Below are positions 1 to 8,657 of a stretch of DNA of 64,000 bases, piece by piece (positions within the stretch are counted from its first letter, which is position 1; every line of letters starts with the position of its first letter). Origin of the DNA: CAYNVQ01 sp964400735 (GTDB lineage: Bacteria; Acidobacteriota; Aminicenantia; Aminicenantales; Aminicenantaceae). Where the stretch lies: the NCBI GenBank assembly GCA_964400735.1, contig CAYNVQ010000001.1, forward strand, positions 930,001 to 994,000. The letters run 5' to 3'. The notes under the pieces were generated by a model. The model saw only the letters and a list, made by a program, of their open reading frames with translations, was not told where the DNA came from and did not search any database. The position numbers were made by a program, and so were the translations under genes.

Positions 1-1
1 T

Positions 2-550
2 ATCGTTATTGCCAGCACGACCATAGCATTCATGACCGGCCTGATCATTTTCCCCAGCGTGTTCGCCTTTTCTCTGGACCCGGCCTCAGGGGTTGGGCTG
101 ACCTTTATGACGATGCCGAACGTGTTCAATCGGATGCCGGCAGGAACGCTTTTCGGGACTCTTTTTTACATCCTGTTTTTCCTGGCGGCCCTGACATCTT
201 TTATCGGTGCTTTTGAGGGGATCGTTGCCTGGCTGCGAGACCAGTTCCGTATACCGCGCAATCGAGGAGTCGTGGCTACTGGAATTGGGGTTCTGGTGTT
301 GGCCTCTTTTTCGGCTTTTTCACAGCATTTTTTCAGCATCGCGGATTACATCGTGAACAATATTCTCCTTATCCTGGGAGCGCTTTTTATATCGATATTC
401 GTGGGATGGGTATGGTCTATCCCACAATTTGCGGATGTGGTGGGCATGGAATCCCAAAAAAAGCAGGCTTTGTGGACCGTGCTTATCAAATACCTTGTGC
501 CGATTGTGATCTTTGTGACCTGGCTTTTCCAGCTTGGATTTTTAGACTGA
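2..550 (+). CDS. Sodium-dependent transporter, neurotransmitter:sodium symporter family (3' part)
   Basis: The frame is open from the left edge of the window, so this is the C-terminal ~182 residues of a longer protein. It imports a small solute, typically an amino acid, with Na+ across the inner membrane. The segment shows several hydrophobic helices and motifs usual in bacterial SNF/NSS transporters: LIIFPSVFAF, a GLTFMTMPNVF stretch, and an FGTLFYILFFLAALTSFIGAFE helix-loop region. The C-terminus ends in a hydrophobic segment and LFQLGFLD. The substrate cannot be told from this part. It is followed immediately by an IS remnant on the other strand, so its 3' flank has been rearranged. Confidence 0.85.
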   Translation: MVIASTTIAFMTGLIIFPSVFAFSLDPASGVGLTFMTMPNVFNRMPAGTLFGTLFYILFFLAALTSFIGAFEGIVAWLRDQFRIPRNRGVVATGIGVLVLASFSAFSQHFFSIADYIVNNILLILGALFISIFVGWVWSIPQFADVVGMESQKKQALWTVLIKYLVPIVIFVTWLFQLGFLD

Positions 551-616
551 GTTTATTTCTCCCAGGGCTCCACATTGGTGATTTTGATAGCAGCTGGCCA
601 GTCCGGCCCCCAACTA

Positions 617-770
617 TGCCTTCTTTGCGGCAGAGATCGGTAATACTTTTTTCTCCTCTAAGGCCTTCGAGAATAATACGGATCTTTTCCTCAGCACTGA
701 ATTTACGGCGGGTCTTGCGTTTGATCTCGCGGACAATAGACTCAGGTGAAGTTTCCTTCTTGCTTCTCAT
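617..770 (-). pseudogene. Truncated IS3-type transposase OrfA (HTH) remnant
   Basis: About 51 codons from an ATG at 770 encode an N-terminal stretch typical of IS3/IS911 OrfA helix-turn-helix proteins (KTRRKFSAEEKIRIILEG, then SITDLCRKEGI). After the EGI motif the expected continuation (a tyrosine-rich WxxxF segment and leucine zipper) is absent and the frame runs on into unrelated sequence antisense to the transporter. No OrfB/DDE part is nearby. This is a dead 5' fragment left by an old insertion or deletion. Confidence 0.7.
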
Positions 771-803
771 TAATATCTCCTTGCTTGGTTTTATTATACG
801 CAA

Positions 804-1235
804 ACCATAGCTTAGAAAATATCATGAGCTGTCCGAATTGTGCTGAAACGTCACACTTTTTCCCCTTGTATTGGTCGGCAAAATATTATCAAGGAACCCA
901 AGAAGTGTCAAATTCAAAAAGAAATCTATAGAAAGTATAGTATAGACATGCTGATGATGTACTTACCTCTGCATAGGTCCATAGTGGGGCTTTGGGTGAT
1001 AGGGGTTTTTAATTTGCAAGTCTAATGCTTCAGATAAATGGGCGAAAAAGTAGACTCAACCTATGTGCCAAATGCCTTTTTTTACCCGAAAATAGCACTA
1101 TATAGCTCATTTTCGAGGCAAACTACTTGGTACCTATATCTAACCATTAGCTGGGGATTAAGGCCTGTAAAATGGTACCTATTTGCCCATTTAGCGGGAA
1201 ATATGTCTTCTATGACTTGAATGGATTAATGTAAG
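804..1235. other. Intergenic stretch without a supported gene
   Basis: Short open frames here have no recognisable protein features and no good ribosome sites. The only organised element is the orphan promoter and leader at 859-911 on the minus strand. The rest is AT-rich sequence of unknown role. Confidence 0.5.
883..911 (-). promoter_or_regulatory. Orphan promoter, copy of the kinase promoter
   Basis: On the minus strand TTGACA (911-906) and TAATAT (888-883) are 17 bp apart. The leader that follows carries an AAGGGGA ribosome site (about 862-869) and closely resembles the leader of the kinase gene at 3866-3931. No coding start follows: a GTG after the ribosome site is directly followed by TGA. 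It looks like the 5' flank of a lost kinase-type gene. Confidence 0.55.
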
Positions 1236-1327
1236 CTATGTTCCCTTCAACCCAGCCAGCCTTTTTTTGGCATCCTCAACCTCAGCTATACCAGGGTCAG
1301 CGTCCTTCCAGAGGGTGAGGAATTTCT
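1236..1327 (-). pseudogene. C-terminal remnant of a TPR/kinase-type protein
   Basis: An open stretch between two in-frame stops encodes KFLTLWKDADPGIAEVEDAK followed by KRLAGLKGT and a TAG. This matches the tail style of large TPR-bearing proteins and resembles the tails encoded at 22232-22414 and, more decayed, at 8610-8655. The intact kinase next door ends differently, so this is debris from a different paralogue. No start codon or upstream part remains. Confidence 0.6.
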
Positions 1328-1372
1328 ACGAAAGCACCTTAGGATTACCTCTTAGATCTTTTTTATCCCTTG

Positions 1373-3865
1373 TTATTTATCAAATCCAATTTTCTTCAAT
1401 AACGCTTTGTATCTTGAGTCTGATCGGATCCTGTTAAATCTTGGATCTATTTTCAAATATGTCAAACCATGTGCACGATCTTCGAATGCCTTTTCAAGCC
1501 AATTGAATGCCTTATCCGTTTCTCCGAGTCCAACATAGACCATTGCCATATAGAAGGCATCAATATATTTTTCATTTGATAATTTCCGCAGTTCCTCGAG
1601 AACCTTATATGCCTCATCGGCCTTGCCTGCCAAAGCATAAGTATGCCCGAGTTCTGCTAAGTACAGTCGACTGCTCCCAGAGAGATCTATTGCCTTTTGA
1701 AATTCTTCTATGGCCAAATCAAATGAAGATTTTTGTACATACACCCTTCCAAGGACAGCATGCACATGAGCGAAATTTGGGTCCATCTCAAGAACTTTTT
1801 TGCATTGTTTTATTGCGCTTTCATAATCGAAACTTAAATAATGAAGCCAGGCCAGATGACTGTTTATCACGAGCGAGAGTGGATCGAGCTCCTGAGCGCG
1901 TTTGAGCTCAATCAGACCCTCATCCATTCTTCCTATTTCCGCTAAATCATAGCCATACCAGAAGTGAGCTGTTGAATAGTTCGGATTCAAATCAAGGGCA
2001 TTTTTAAAGCTATTTTCTGCACTGGGAAAATCCCAATCAAAACCACTTTCAATAAACGCAAGAGAGGTATGGGCTTCCGCAAGCTTGTCGTCTAGTTCAA
2101 GAGCTTTCGTTGCCGCTTGCTTCGCCCTTGGGAAAGCCTCCTTGGGCGGAAGACAAGCATAACTTCCCAGCATGTTGTATGAGTCCGCTATTCCTGAATA
2201 AGCCAGAGCGTAGTTGGGATCCATTTCAATCGCCTGATTGAAACAAGTAATGGCTTTATAAAAATTCTCTTCGGTTCTCTTGTTCCAATAATAACGGCCT
2301 TTGAGATAAGCCTGAAATGCATCTCTGTTTTCAGTATAATTCTGAGCCAAGCTTTTAACTTCATTCTCAGTCAGTTTCAAGCGAAGATTTTCGGTGATAG
2401 CATTTGAAATTTCCTTTTGAACATCCAATATCTCTCGAATCTTCCGCCTGTACTTATTACCCCAGATATGGCTATTGTCTACTGTTTTCACAAGTTCAAC
2501 ACTAATCGATAACTCATCTCCGCTCTGACTTGCCCTGCTCATAAGCAATGCGTCGACATCAAGTTCCTGCCCTACGATTTTGGGATCTATTTCTTTCCCT
2601 TTGTAACGGAATACTGAACTGCGTGCTATAACTTTTTTTAAACTCTTCAACTGGGATAGTTTGTCGATGAGATTATCAGTTATTCCCTCGCAAAGATATT
2701 CCATGTCCGGATCATTATCGATATTCTCGAAAGGAAGCACTGCGATCGAATTTATTGTCTTCGGATGTCTCGTGAGCAGAGATATTCCAATCACAACTGC
2801 TAGAATTAGAAGAATTGCAGTTCCACCGTAAAGAATAAGCTTTTTCAATTTGATTTCAGTTATTTTTACTGTCTTGGGCTCCTTCTTGGAAACAACCTGG
2901 TCTGTTGCAGGAATGCCCCTTTCTATATTAGTGAGGTCAGAACGAACTTCTCCAGCACTCTGATATCTTTTGACTTTTTCCTTTTCCAGACATCTCAGAA
3001 TGAGACGATTAAGATCATCAGAAATCTGAGTATTAAGTTCCTTCGGATTCTGTGGTCTCTCACTTTTTTGCTTCACTCCGATTGTAAAAGGCGTATCGCC
3101 TTCAAATGGCACTCCTCCTGTTACCATTTCATAGAGTAAGATTCCCAATGAATAGATATCCGACCGTTGATCAACTTCCTTCCCTTCCACCTGCTCGGGA
3201 GACATGTATTCAGGTGTCCCGATCATTACTCCAGCACCTGTTATCCCTTTTGCTTCAAGAGATCGGGCTATCCCAAAATCCATGATCCGTACATTTCCCT
3301 CTTTATCGATCATGATGTTATTCGACTTCAGATCACGATGCACCACGCCCAATCTGTGAGCCTCAGCTAATCCCTCACATATCTGTTTAGCTATAGATAT
3401 GGATTTTCCTATAGGCAGTTGGCCAAAACGTCTGATAGAACTCCTTAAATCTTCCCCTGGGACGAACTCCATTGTGAGATAGTGAGTCCCTTTCTCTTCT
3501 CCTAAATCAAACATCCCGCAGACATTCTTATGCCTAATCTTTCGGGCCAACCTTAGTTCATTGCCGAATCGCTCGATAGTCTTTTTGTCCTTGGCGATTT
3601 CGGGTTTTATGAGTTTTAGAGCGATTTTTTCTTTAATCTTTGTATCGTGAGCTTTATAGACTCTTCCCATTCCCCCCTTACCCAACTCCTCGATAATCTG
3701 GTACCTACCTGCGAATGTAGAACCTGTTGTCAACTCTTCTTTGGGTGTTTCCAGGGTTTCTGTGACCTCTATTTCCTCGATGCCGGGAAGTTGAGTGCCG
3801 CACTCCTTACAAAACTTAGAGTCAGAGGGGTTTTCGAACTGACACTTAGGACATTTTTTTGCCAT
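1373..3865 (-). CDS. Membrane Ser/Thr protein kinase with zinc ribbon, TolB-like and TPR domains
   Basis: An 830-aa signalling kinase. A zinc ribbon (Cys5, Cys8, Cys19, Cys22) precedes a Hanks-type kinase domain at about 54-320, with glycine loop GKGGMG (62-67), catalytic Lys in IALK (84), HRDLK (156-160) and DFG (176-178). One membrane segment lies at about 344-366. The outer part begins with a TolB-like N-terminal fold (IAVLPFENIDNDPDMEYLCEGITD and on), then TPR repeats at about 500-815. All catalytic motifs are present, so it should be active. The start is fixed by an AAGGGGA site 8 nt upstream and a good promoter at 3902-3931. The architecture is common in Acidobacteriota-like genomes; the phosphorylation target is unknown. 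Confidence 0.93.
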   Translation of the reverse strand: MAKKCPKCQFENPSDSKFCKECGTQLPGIEEIEVTETLETPKEELTTGSTFAGRYQIIEELGKGGMGRVYKAHDTKIKEKIALKLIKPEIAKDKKTIERFGNELRLARKIRHKNVCGMFDLGEEKGTHYLTMEFVPGEDLRSSIRRFGQLPIGKSISIAKQICEGLAEAHRLGVVHRDLKSNNIMIDKEGNVRIMDFGIARSLEAKGITGAGVMIGTPEYMSPEQVEGKEVDQRSDIYSLGILLYEMVTGGVPFEGDTPFTIGVKQKSERPQNPKELNTQISDDLNRLILRCLEKEKVKRYQSAGEVRSDLTNIERGIPATDQVVSKKEPKTVKITEIKLKKLILYGGTAILLILAVVIGISLLTRHPKTINSIAVLPFENIDNDPDMEYLCEGITDNLIDKLSQLKSLKKVIARSSVFRYKGKEIDPKIVGQELDVDALLMSRASQSGDELSISVELVKTVDNSHIWGNKYRRKIREILDVQKEISNAITENLRLKLTENEVKSLAQNYTENRDAFQAYLKGRYYWNKRTEENFYKAITCFNQAIEMDPNYALAYSGIADSYNMLGSYACLPPKEAFPRAKQAATKALELDDKLAEAHTSLAFIESGFDWDFPSAENSFKNALDLNPNYSTAHFWYGYDLAEIGRMDEGLIELKRAQELDPLSLVINSHLAWLHYLSFDYESAIKQCKKVLEMDPNFAHVHAVLGRVYVQKSSFDLAIEEFQKAIDLSGSSRLYLAELGHTYALAGKADEAYKVLEELRKLSNEKYIDAFYMAMVYVGLGETDKAFNWLEKAFEDRAHGLTYLKIDPRFNRIRSDSRYKALLKKIGFDK

Positions 3866-3901
3866 TGCTGTCCCCTTGTATTCCCATGTTAGGTCGGAAA
3901 A

Positions 3902-3931
3902 ATATTATCAAGGAATAATCAAGAGTGTCAA
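3902..3931 (-). promoter_or_regulatory. Promoter of the Ser/Thr kinase gene
   Basis: Minus-strand TTGACA (3931-3926) and TAATAT (3907-3902) with an 18-bp spacer (17 to the overlapping ATAATA). The spacer contains the TTCC element also seen in other promoters of the window. Transcription would start near 3895, giving a ~30-nt leader with the AAGGGGA site. Confidence 0.65.
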
Positions 3932-3957
3932 ACGCAAATTGAGATAGACTTATCCCC

Positions 3958-3976
3958 ATGTCACAGAAAATGTCAC
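3958..3976. promoter_or_regulatory. Paired ATGTCAC direct repeats upstream of the kinase promoter
   Basis: ATGTCAC occurs at 3958-3964 and 3970-3976, 12 bp apart, 27-50 bp upstream of the kinase -35 box. The motif belongs to the GTCAC-box group found repeatedly in and around the island. Direct repeats about one helical turn apart are typical of OmpR/PhoB-type regulators; integrase arm sites are an alternative. Confidence 0.4.
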
Positions 3977-4048
3977 AGATTTTGCTTAGAATCGCCTACG
4001 TTTGCTTATGGTTGCTCAAACGAAAACTGGCGTCTACCCCTGGAAGAG

Positions 4049-4124
4049 TGGCACGCCTGGGGCGATTCGAACGCCCGACCTACGGATCCGGAGTCCGTCG
4101 CTCTATCCACTGAGCTACAGGCGC
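4049..4124 (-). tRNA. tRNA-Arg (anticodon CCG)
   Basis: The minus strand gives a full cloverleaf. Acceptor GCGCCTG (from 4124) pairs with CAGGCGT; the D-arm reads TAGCTCAGTGGATAGAGC; the anticodon arm is ACGGA-CTCCGGA-TCCGT with anticodon CCG; the T-arm is CGGGC-GTTCGAAT-CGCCC. The discriminator is G (4052) and CCA is encoded (4051-4049). Its 5' half and upstream flank are duplicated exactly at 21207-21322. Confidence 0.93.
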
Positions 4125-4198
4125 ACCTTATTTGGAATAAATGGGTTACATAAAATAATATCTGCGCATCTATTCAATAAGTGACCAAATTGTGCCCA
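4083..4198. repeat. Left copy of a 116-bp exact direct repeat (island boundary)
   Basis: Identical to 21207-21322, same orientation. It runs from the anticodon stem of tRNA-Arg through its 5' end and 74 bp of upstream DNA, ending with a GTGACC...GTGCCC box. Direct repeats of a tRNA segment around a 17-kb block of accessory genes are the usual footprint of an integrated element. Here the duplicated half is the 5' one, which is less common. Confidence 0.85.
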
Positions 4199-4363
4199 CC
4201 TATTTTATACATATTACTCTTTTAATTCAACGCTCTATCCTATGAATCACTGAACAATTATCAGTGGTCACAATTTGGACACATGGCTGTATTATTCAGT
4301 GAAGGTAGAAGCCTTAATTTGATTAAAATGAATGATTTATTTAAAGTCAATCGTCATAATAGC

Positions 4364-4379
4364 GACGGATTCCAAATCC
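4364..4379 (+). repeat. tRNA-like anticodon-arm fragment, first of three
   Basis: GACGGATTCCAAATCC occurs here, at 8574-8589 and at 22194-22209. It resembles the anticodon arm of tRNA-Arg (GACGGACTCCGGATCC) with an altered loop (TTCCAAA). It is too short and its flanks too decayed to form a tRNA. Confidence 0.4.
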
Positions 4380-4765
4380 AAACCTAAGTTTTTAAATGCT
4401 ATGGCAACGGGATAAATTCTGAAAAAAAAGCAATAAAAAGCTCATAAATGGGAAAATACTCCTGATTTTCAGGCAATTTTGGGATGAATTTAAAGAATTA
4501 AGGAAAATAATTTCCCATTTTCTTCATTATTTTATAACTAGCTGATTACAGAGGAATTACAATTTTAATAAGTTTACATAATAATTATTTAACGACACAG
4601 CGAAATTAGAGAAATTACTCACTGCTTATCACAGCCATCACTTTTACCATATCATCTATTTCCGGCTTTTTAAGATCAACCAGATTAAAAGGTAAAATAT
4701 TTAGAAAATTTGGGACTCAATTCCACAGCAATAATCAGAGGATCGGTCCTTTGTCTTTATTCAAC

Positions 4766-4794
4766 TTGACAAATTCAACACTTTCTTTTAGATT
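4766..4794 (+). promoter_or_regulatory. Promoter of the 1022-aa lipoprotein gene
   Basis: TTGACA (4766-4771) and TAGATT (4789-4794) with a 17-bp spacer, giving a leader of roughly 130 nt before the start at 4931. Confidence 0.5.
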
Positions 4795-4930
4795 GAAGCT
4801 AAATTTAAACCAAAAGACAGTTAAGATGGGACATATCATTTCTATGTTTATTTTTATTCTTTTTGCGACGTTTAAATCCTTAAAAGGGATTCCAAAATTT
4901 CAATTAAGTTTTTAATTATGTGGGGGAACT

Positions 4931-7900
4931 ATGAAAAAACAAAAAATACTAGTTTCTTTCTCTTCCATCCGATTCACCATTTTCTTATTGATGATAATCC
5001 TTTCTGGATGTTGCAATAATCAAGAGCCACAGACTGCCCCAATAACATATGGAAAGATCATGGTTGACAAGCCGGAAGTATTCACAAGAGAAAGGCTAAT
5101 CCTGAGGAGACACCAGGATATTCAATGGCTTGAGGAAAAATTATCAGAGGAATTAAAGTTTGAATTTCAAGGATTGGAAGATGTGCGTCTTTTGAGTGAA
5201 ATGATGAGTAAATTTAACGCTAAATATGATCCCTCACAAGGAAAAATAGATACAGCTACCGTGCAAAACCAACTCAATGAATTGAAACTTCAGAGCCTCC
5301 GTCAGGAATTGAGCACACTTCAGCAACAAGCTCTTATAACGGAAGCTTTGAGGAAACAAAGTGAAGGAGAAAAAGAAGAGGAATCGGGTGAACAGGAAGC
5401 TACAGAAATTGAGGATTCCGACCAGGATAAACTTGACCAAATCAAAGCAGACCTTGAGAAAAAGATTGATACTAAATTTAATGAACTTAATGAAGCAATA
5501 AAAAATATTGCTGCACAAACGCCTTCCACTTCAACATCAAGCCTATTTGAACCACAACTCATTAAATCTGGCGCTAGGCCGACTGGAATTGAGCTGCTGA
5601 GAGACCAAATGGCCTATCGAGAGGCTATACATGCCGCTCTCCGGGAAAAGGAACTTGACGATACCCACGATTTATTGGGAAATACAGTATACACTTTTAA
5701 ATTTGATATTAGCGTTCTTCCTGGAAGCAACACAAAGAGCTTCTCAAAGGTTACCCTTAAACTGAACCCATATGGTTCAATTCCAAGTATCTCTGATAGA
5801 TTTTTTGAAATATGGAAAGCACAAATAGAAAAAAATGTGCAGGATGAAGCTCTAAGCTTTCAACGCCGGTGGGAAAAAGGTCAATTAGCTATTAAAGAAA
5901 AGATAGAACTCGCCAAAGAGCTTGAATATCAAGAATCCAAATTAAAAGAAGAGCTAAGATTAATTGAGGACTATTTCAAGGATATAGAAGTTTGTAAAAC
6001 TAACTCAAATAATGAAGAGAAATTAACGAAAGACTTAGAGAAATTATTAGAGAAATTAAGATCAGACTTAAAACTTAAAAGGGGAGTTCTAAATATCCCA
6101 AAGGAAAAAGGAAATAGAATGGAAAGGCTTAATATCTATCCTTTCCTTATTGATCACCTTAATAATCCTAAAGATAACCCTATTGACAAACCTGAAGGAA
6201 ATAGAGCTATTCACAACGACCTAATTAAGCGCGCTCTTTGCACATTAACAATGAAAAAATACGAAAAAAGAATTACTCATAAAATATCGTTGTTTGGATA
6301 TGTCAGAGAAATAGAGACATATTTCGATTTTTATGAACCAAACAAATTTTACAACTATTATATCCCTGAAACTAGGGAAGGATTTAATAAACACCATTTG
6401 AAACGATTACTAGAAGAATCGGTGGAGGATCAAAAGGATATTTTTGTCTATTCTGTCGAACCAAAGGAATATGCACAGAATATATCAGACGTAGCAGCAC
6501 TTGAAAAAATGAAAAGTCTGATTCTTGGACTAGGACTTGTCATACCAGGAATTAAAATGGATATTGGGCATACCCAGCTCGACAAATCACAACAAATGTT
6601 GCAAGCAATAAAGCGCAAACCCCTTGCTGTTGGTTTCATTAATGGGAAAAATGAATTCGGCTGGATTTTAGGTCCAAAATTCCAAATATCTGAGAAAGGC
6701 ACAGCTACATTTACACATACGCCTGTCCAATACTCTTTTCAGGCCCTGATAGCTGCGCCTGCCTGGATGGAAAAAATAGAGCTCGAAGGCGACTATAGCT
6801 GGCTCGACAACGACTTAGCTATTAAAGGCAAATGCAAAATTTGGAAACCAAACATTCTTATCAATCTTCCAACAGATACTTCTGTGATAACTGATGTAGT
6901 ACTCCAATCTCACCAGCAGCGAGTGCCTTCCATTTCAAAGGCTGAAGATATGATATTTTGTCGGGCGAATACTGGAACACAGATTCTAGTGCGCGGACGT
7001 AATCTCTGGAGAAATCCTGAAGTGTTTATAGGTTCACAAAAAGCAACGAATGTCAGCATCCTGCCTGATATGAAAGGATTGATTGTGAAATTTGACAAGG
7101 TGGAGATGCCGCCACAGAATAAGACTGGTGAATCAATTGTGGACCTTACAGTAATTACCAGTCAAGGTGCTAGTACGTTGAACGACGCAGTAACCATCCT
7201 GCCGGAAAAAGTAGATACAAAATCAACACCTGTTATTCGCTATGAAAGCACGTCGATAGTAAAAGGAGATTTCCTTAAGGTTTCCACTTCAGGCATGATC
7301 TCAGATGGGCTCTATAAGGTTCAGCTCCGAATTTGGCCTGTAAAAGAAGATCCAAAGGAAGCAATTGATGTGGAGGGAGAAGTGCTTTCATCTAAAGATA
7401 AGGAAAAAGTATTTCAATTTAAAATCGGAGAGAAAAATAAGGATTTCTGGCGGAATAACTGGGATAAGAATCCAGGAATTGCCGAAATGAAAGCTTCACT
7501 TGTTGTCCAATTTTTTAAAAATCAAATACCACAAGTAATACCTAAAGATGGAATAAACGGCTCATTCATTTACTTCGAGAATGAGGATAATCGTAAAGTT
7601 GAGTTAATGAGCAAAAAACTAAAATTCTCCATTAAAAATGGAGATATCAAGGAAATCAATCCCATTAAATTTAAGATAGTAAAAAAGGCTCGATTTTATA
7701 AAGCTTTCAGCAGTCTGTATGAAGCTTTACAAAAAACATTCTCGCTTGGTTTTGAATCCAATTTAAGCCCAGGATCTCCTTTTTATGTTTCTATAGCAAA
7801 GACAACAGACTATGTTTTGGAAGAAAATAATGAGGATCTGATAATTAGCATTAATGCTTTGCCAGATGAATCGAAATGGGAAGAGCTGATAAAAGCGCTT

Positions 7901-7999
7901 AAGAACGACAAAATAACAACCTTCAAGCTGAAACTGATATACTCAGGGGAAAAAAGCCTGACAGTAAAGGACGTTATAAAAAAACAGCGCCTTGAATAA
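4931..7999 (+). CDS. Large lipoprotein with coiled coil and IPT/TIG-like domain, function unknown
   Basis: A 1022-aa protein, not recognised as a whole. It starts with a lipoprotein signal peptide (hydrophobic core, then LSGC with lipidated Cys at 27), so it should be anchored to a membrane facing the periplasm or outside. Residues ~55-205 are Glu/Lys/Gln-rich and predicted coiled coil; a Ser/Thr-rich linker follows (TPSTSTSS). A second charged helical stretch lies near 300-390. About residues 655-760 look like an IPT/TIG immunoglobulin-like fold (GTQILVRGRNLW, then VFIGSQKATNVSIL). The rest is beta-rich. A GGGGA ribosome site precedes the ATG. Base composition is much more AT-rich than the giant genes that follow on the other strand, so the island is a mosaic. 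A surface scaffold or adhesin-like role is only a guess. Confidence 0.8.
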   Translation: MKKQKILVSFSSIRFTIFLLMIILSGCCNNQEPQTAPITYGKIMVDKPEVFTRERLILRRHQDIQWLEEKLSEELKFEFQGLEDVRLLSEMMSKFNAKYDPSQGKIDTATVQNQLNELKLQSLRQELSTLQQQALITEALRKQSEGEKEEESGEQEATEIEDSDQDKLDQIKADLEKKIDTKFNELNEAIKNIAAQTPSTSTSSLFEPQLIKSGARPTGIELLRDQMAYREAIHAALREKELDDTHDLLGNTVYTFKFDISVLPGSNTKSFSKVTLKLNPYGSIPSISDRFFEIWKAQIEKNVQDEALSFQRRWEKGQLAIKEKIELAKELEYQESKLKEELRLIEDYFKDIEVCKTNSNNEEKLTKDLEKLLEKLRSDLKLKRGVLNIPKEKGNRMERLNIYPFLIDHLNNPKDNPIDKPEGNRAIHNDLIKRALCTLTMKKYEKRITHKISLFGYVREIETYFDFYEPNKFYNYYIPETREGFNKHHLKRLLEESVEDQKDIFVYSVEPKEYAQNISDVAALEKMKSLILGLGLVIPGIKMDIGHTQLDKSQQMLQAIKRKPLAVGFINGKNEFGWILGPKFQISEKGTATFTHTPVQYSFQALIAAPAWMEKIELEGDYSWLDNDLAIKGKCKIWKPNILINLPTDTSVITDVVLQSHQQRVPSISKAEDMIFCRANTGTQILVRGRNLWRNPEVFIGSQKATNVSILPDMKGLIVKFDKVEMPPQNKTGESIVDLTVITSQGASTLNDAVTILPEKVDTKSTPVIRYESTSIVKGDFLKVSTSGMISDGLYKVQLRIWPVKEDPKEAIDVEGEVLSSKDKEKVFQFKIGEKNKDFWRNNWDKNPGIAEMKASLVVQFFKNQIPQVIPKDGINGSFIYFENEDNRKVELMSKKLKFSIKNGDIKEINPIKFKIVKKARFYKAFSSLYEALQKTFSLGFESNLSPGSPFYVSIAKTTDYVLEENNEDLIISINALPDESKWEELIKALKNDKITTFKLKLIYSGEKSLTVKDVIKKQRLE

Positions 8000-8176
8000 T
8001 GTGATTTAGAGTATGTGAGCTATAAAAGCAATTTACTTTAAGATTATAGGAAAGGAAATCTTATGATCTGATTAATAGTGTGAATAGCTAATATATCATC
8101 TAAATATTAATTTGACCATTTTTATATTTCCCATTTTGACTCTGAAAGCATCCCGTTGGTTGAAGTAGCTCCTTTT

Positions 8177-8236
8177 TTGACATGAAACATCTCCTTTCTT
8201 AAATAATCATCTAGCTTAGAGAAGTTTGTTTCATGT
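8177..8236 (+). promoter_or_regulatory. Orphan promoter overlapped by a 10-bp inverted repeat
   Basis: TTGACA (8177-8182), 17-bp spacer, TAAATA (8200-8205) on the plus strand. ACATGAAACA (8180-8189), overlapping the -35, is repeated inverted as TGTTTCATGT (8227-8236), just downstream of the expected start. This is an operator-like arrangement. No gene follows on the plus strand, so it drives either a lost gene or a short RNA. Confidence 0.4.
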
Positions 8237-8322
8237 GTAAACTATGTCTGTCAGTTTTAGTAATTAATTAGCTTTTTTCCTTTTGACCATATTGACCAAA
8301 TATAGTTAAGAATGGCTTATTT

Positions 8323-8341
8323 TTGTTAAAAATTGTTAAAA
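8323..8341. repeat. Two phased TTGTTAAAA repeats
   Basis: TTGTTAAAA at 8323-8331 and 8333-8341 (10-bp period). The same 9-mer occurs three times at 29686-29727 with 11- and 22-bp spacing. On the minus strand it reads TTTTAACAA, containing TTAACA boxes like those bound by PhoP-type response regulators. Confidence 0.35.
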
Positions 8342-8403
8342 ATGGTGGTAAGAAAAAGTTTAGCCTAAGGTATTGATTCTTAACGTAACTACCTGATAAT
8401 AAA

Positions 8404-8463
8404 GGAGTACGATCGGCAGGATTCGAACCTACGGCCTTCTGATTCATAGTCAGACGCTCTATC
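8404..8463 (-). pseudogene. Decayed tRNA-Arg gene (3' two thirds)
   Basis: The minus strand retains GATAGAGC of the D-arm, an anticodon arm TCTGA-CTATGAA-TCAGA, the variable loop, and a perfect T-arm core (GTAGG-TTCGAAT-CCTGC). The layout matches tRNA-Arg(ACG)-type genes except that the anticodon reads ATG. The 5' acceptor and D-arm start cannot pair with the 3' acceptor strand, and CCA is not encoded. It is likely a dead gene or an old attachment-site fragment. Confidence 0.6.
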
Positions 8464-8475
8464 TCTTCATCAAAT

Positions 8476-8657
8476 CAGTCACATTCTGGTCACAATTTCT
8501 GTTTCTTTACGGAACTGTCTATACTTAAGTATTTGGCTATAAAGGGATTAACTTTACAAGCAAGGAATAGAACGACGGATTCCAAATCCTACAGTCCCAC
8601 GCGTCTTTCTCTTCAACCCAACAGGCCTCACCTTGGCATCCTCAACCTCAGCAATAA
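8476..8657. repeat. Diverged dispersed unit, copy 1 (GTCACA pair, tRNA-like arm, gene tail)
   Basis: Aligns by eye with 22096 onward. It has paired GTCACA boxes at 8478 and 8489, about 75 bp of related AT-rich sequence, the shared tRNA-like 16-mer at 8574-8589, and the tail of a minus-strand gene (8610-8655, encoding IAEVEDAK then a degraded GLK end). It appears to be the 3' flank of an ancestral kinase/TPR gene. Confidence 0.55.

Larger units (their letters stand above)
4199..4930. other. AT-rich spacer without a gene
   Basis: About 730 bp of low-GC DNA inside the island boundary. It contains a GTCACA/GACACA pair at 4267-4283 (11-bp period), a tRNA-like anticodon-arm fragment at 4364-4379, and near its end the promoter of the lipoprotein gene. 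No coding frame is supported. Confidence 0.5.

Noticed and set aside
486..803. 105-aa minus-strand frame taken as a complete protein
   Set aside because: Only the middle part resembles a transposase OrfA; the rest runs antisense through the transporter end and is chance.
840..1220. Three 60-aa plus-strand frames
   Set aside because: No family-like features or ribosome sites; they overlap the orphan promoter region.
3958..3976. CRP/FNR-type site
   Set aside because: TGTGA/TCACA half-sites are in direct, not inverted, orientation.
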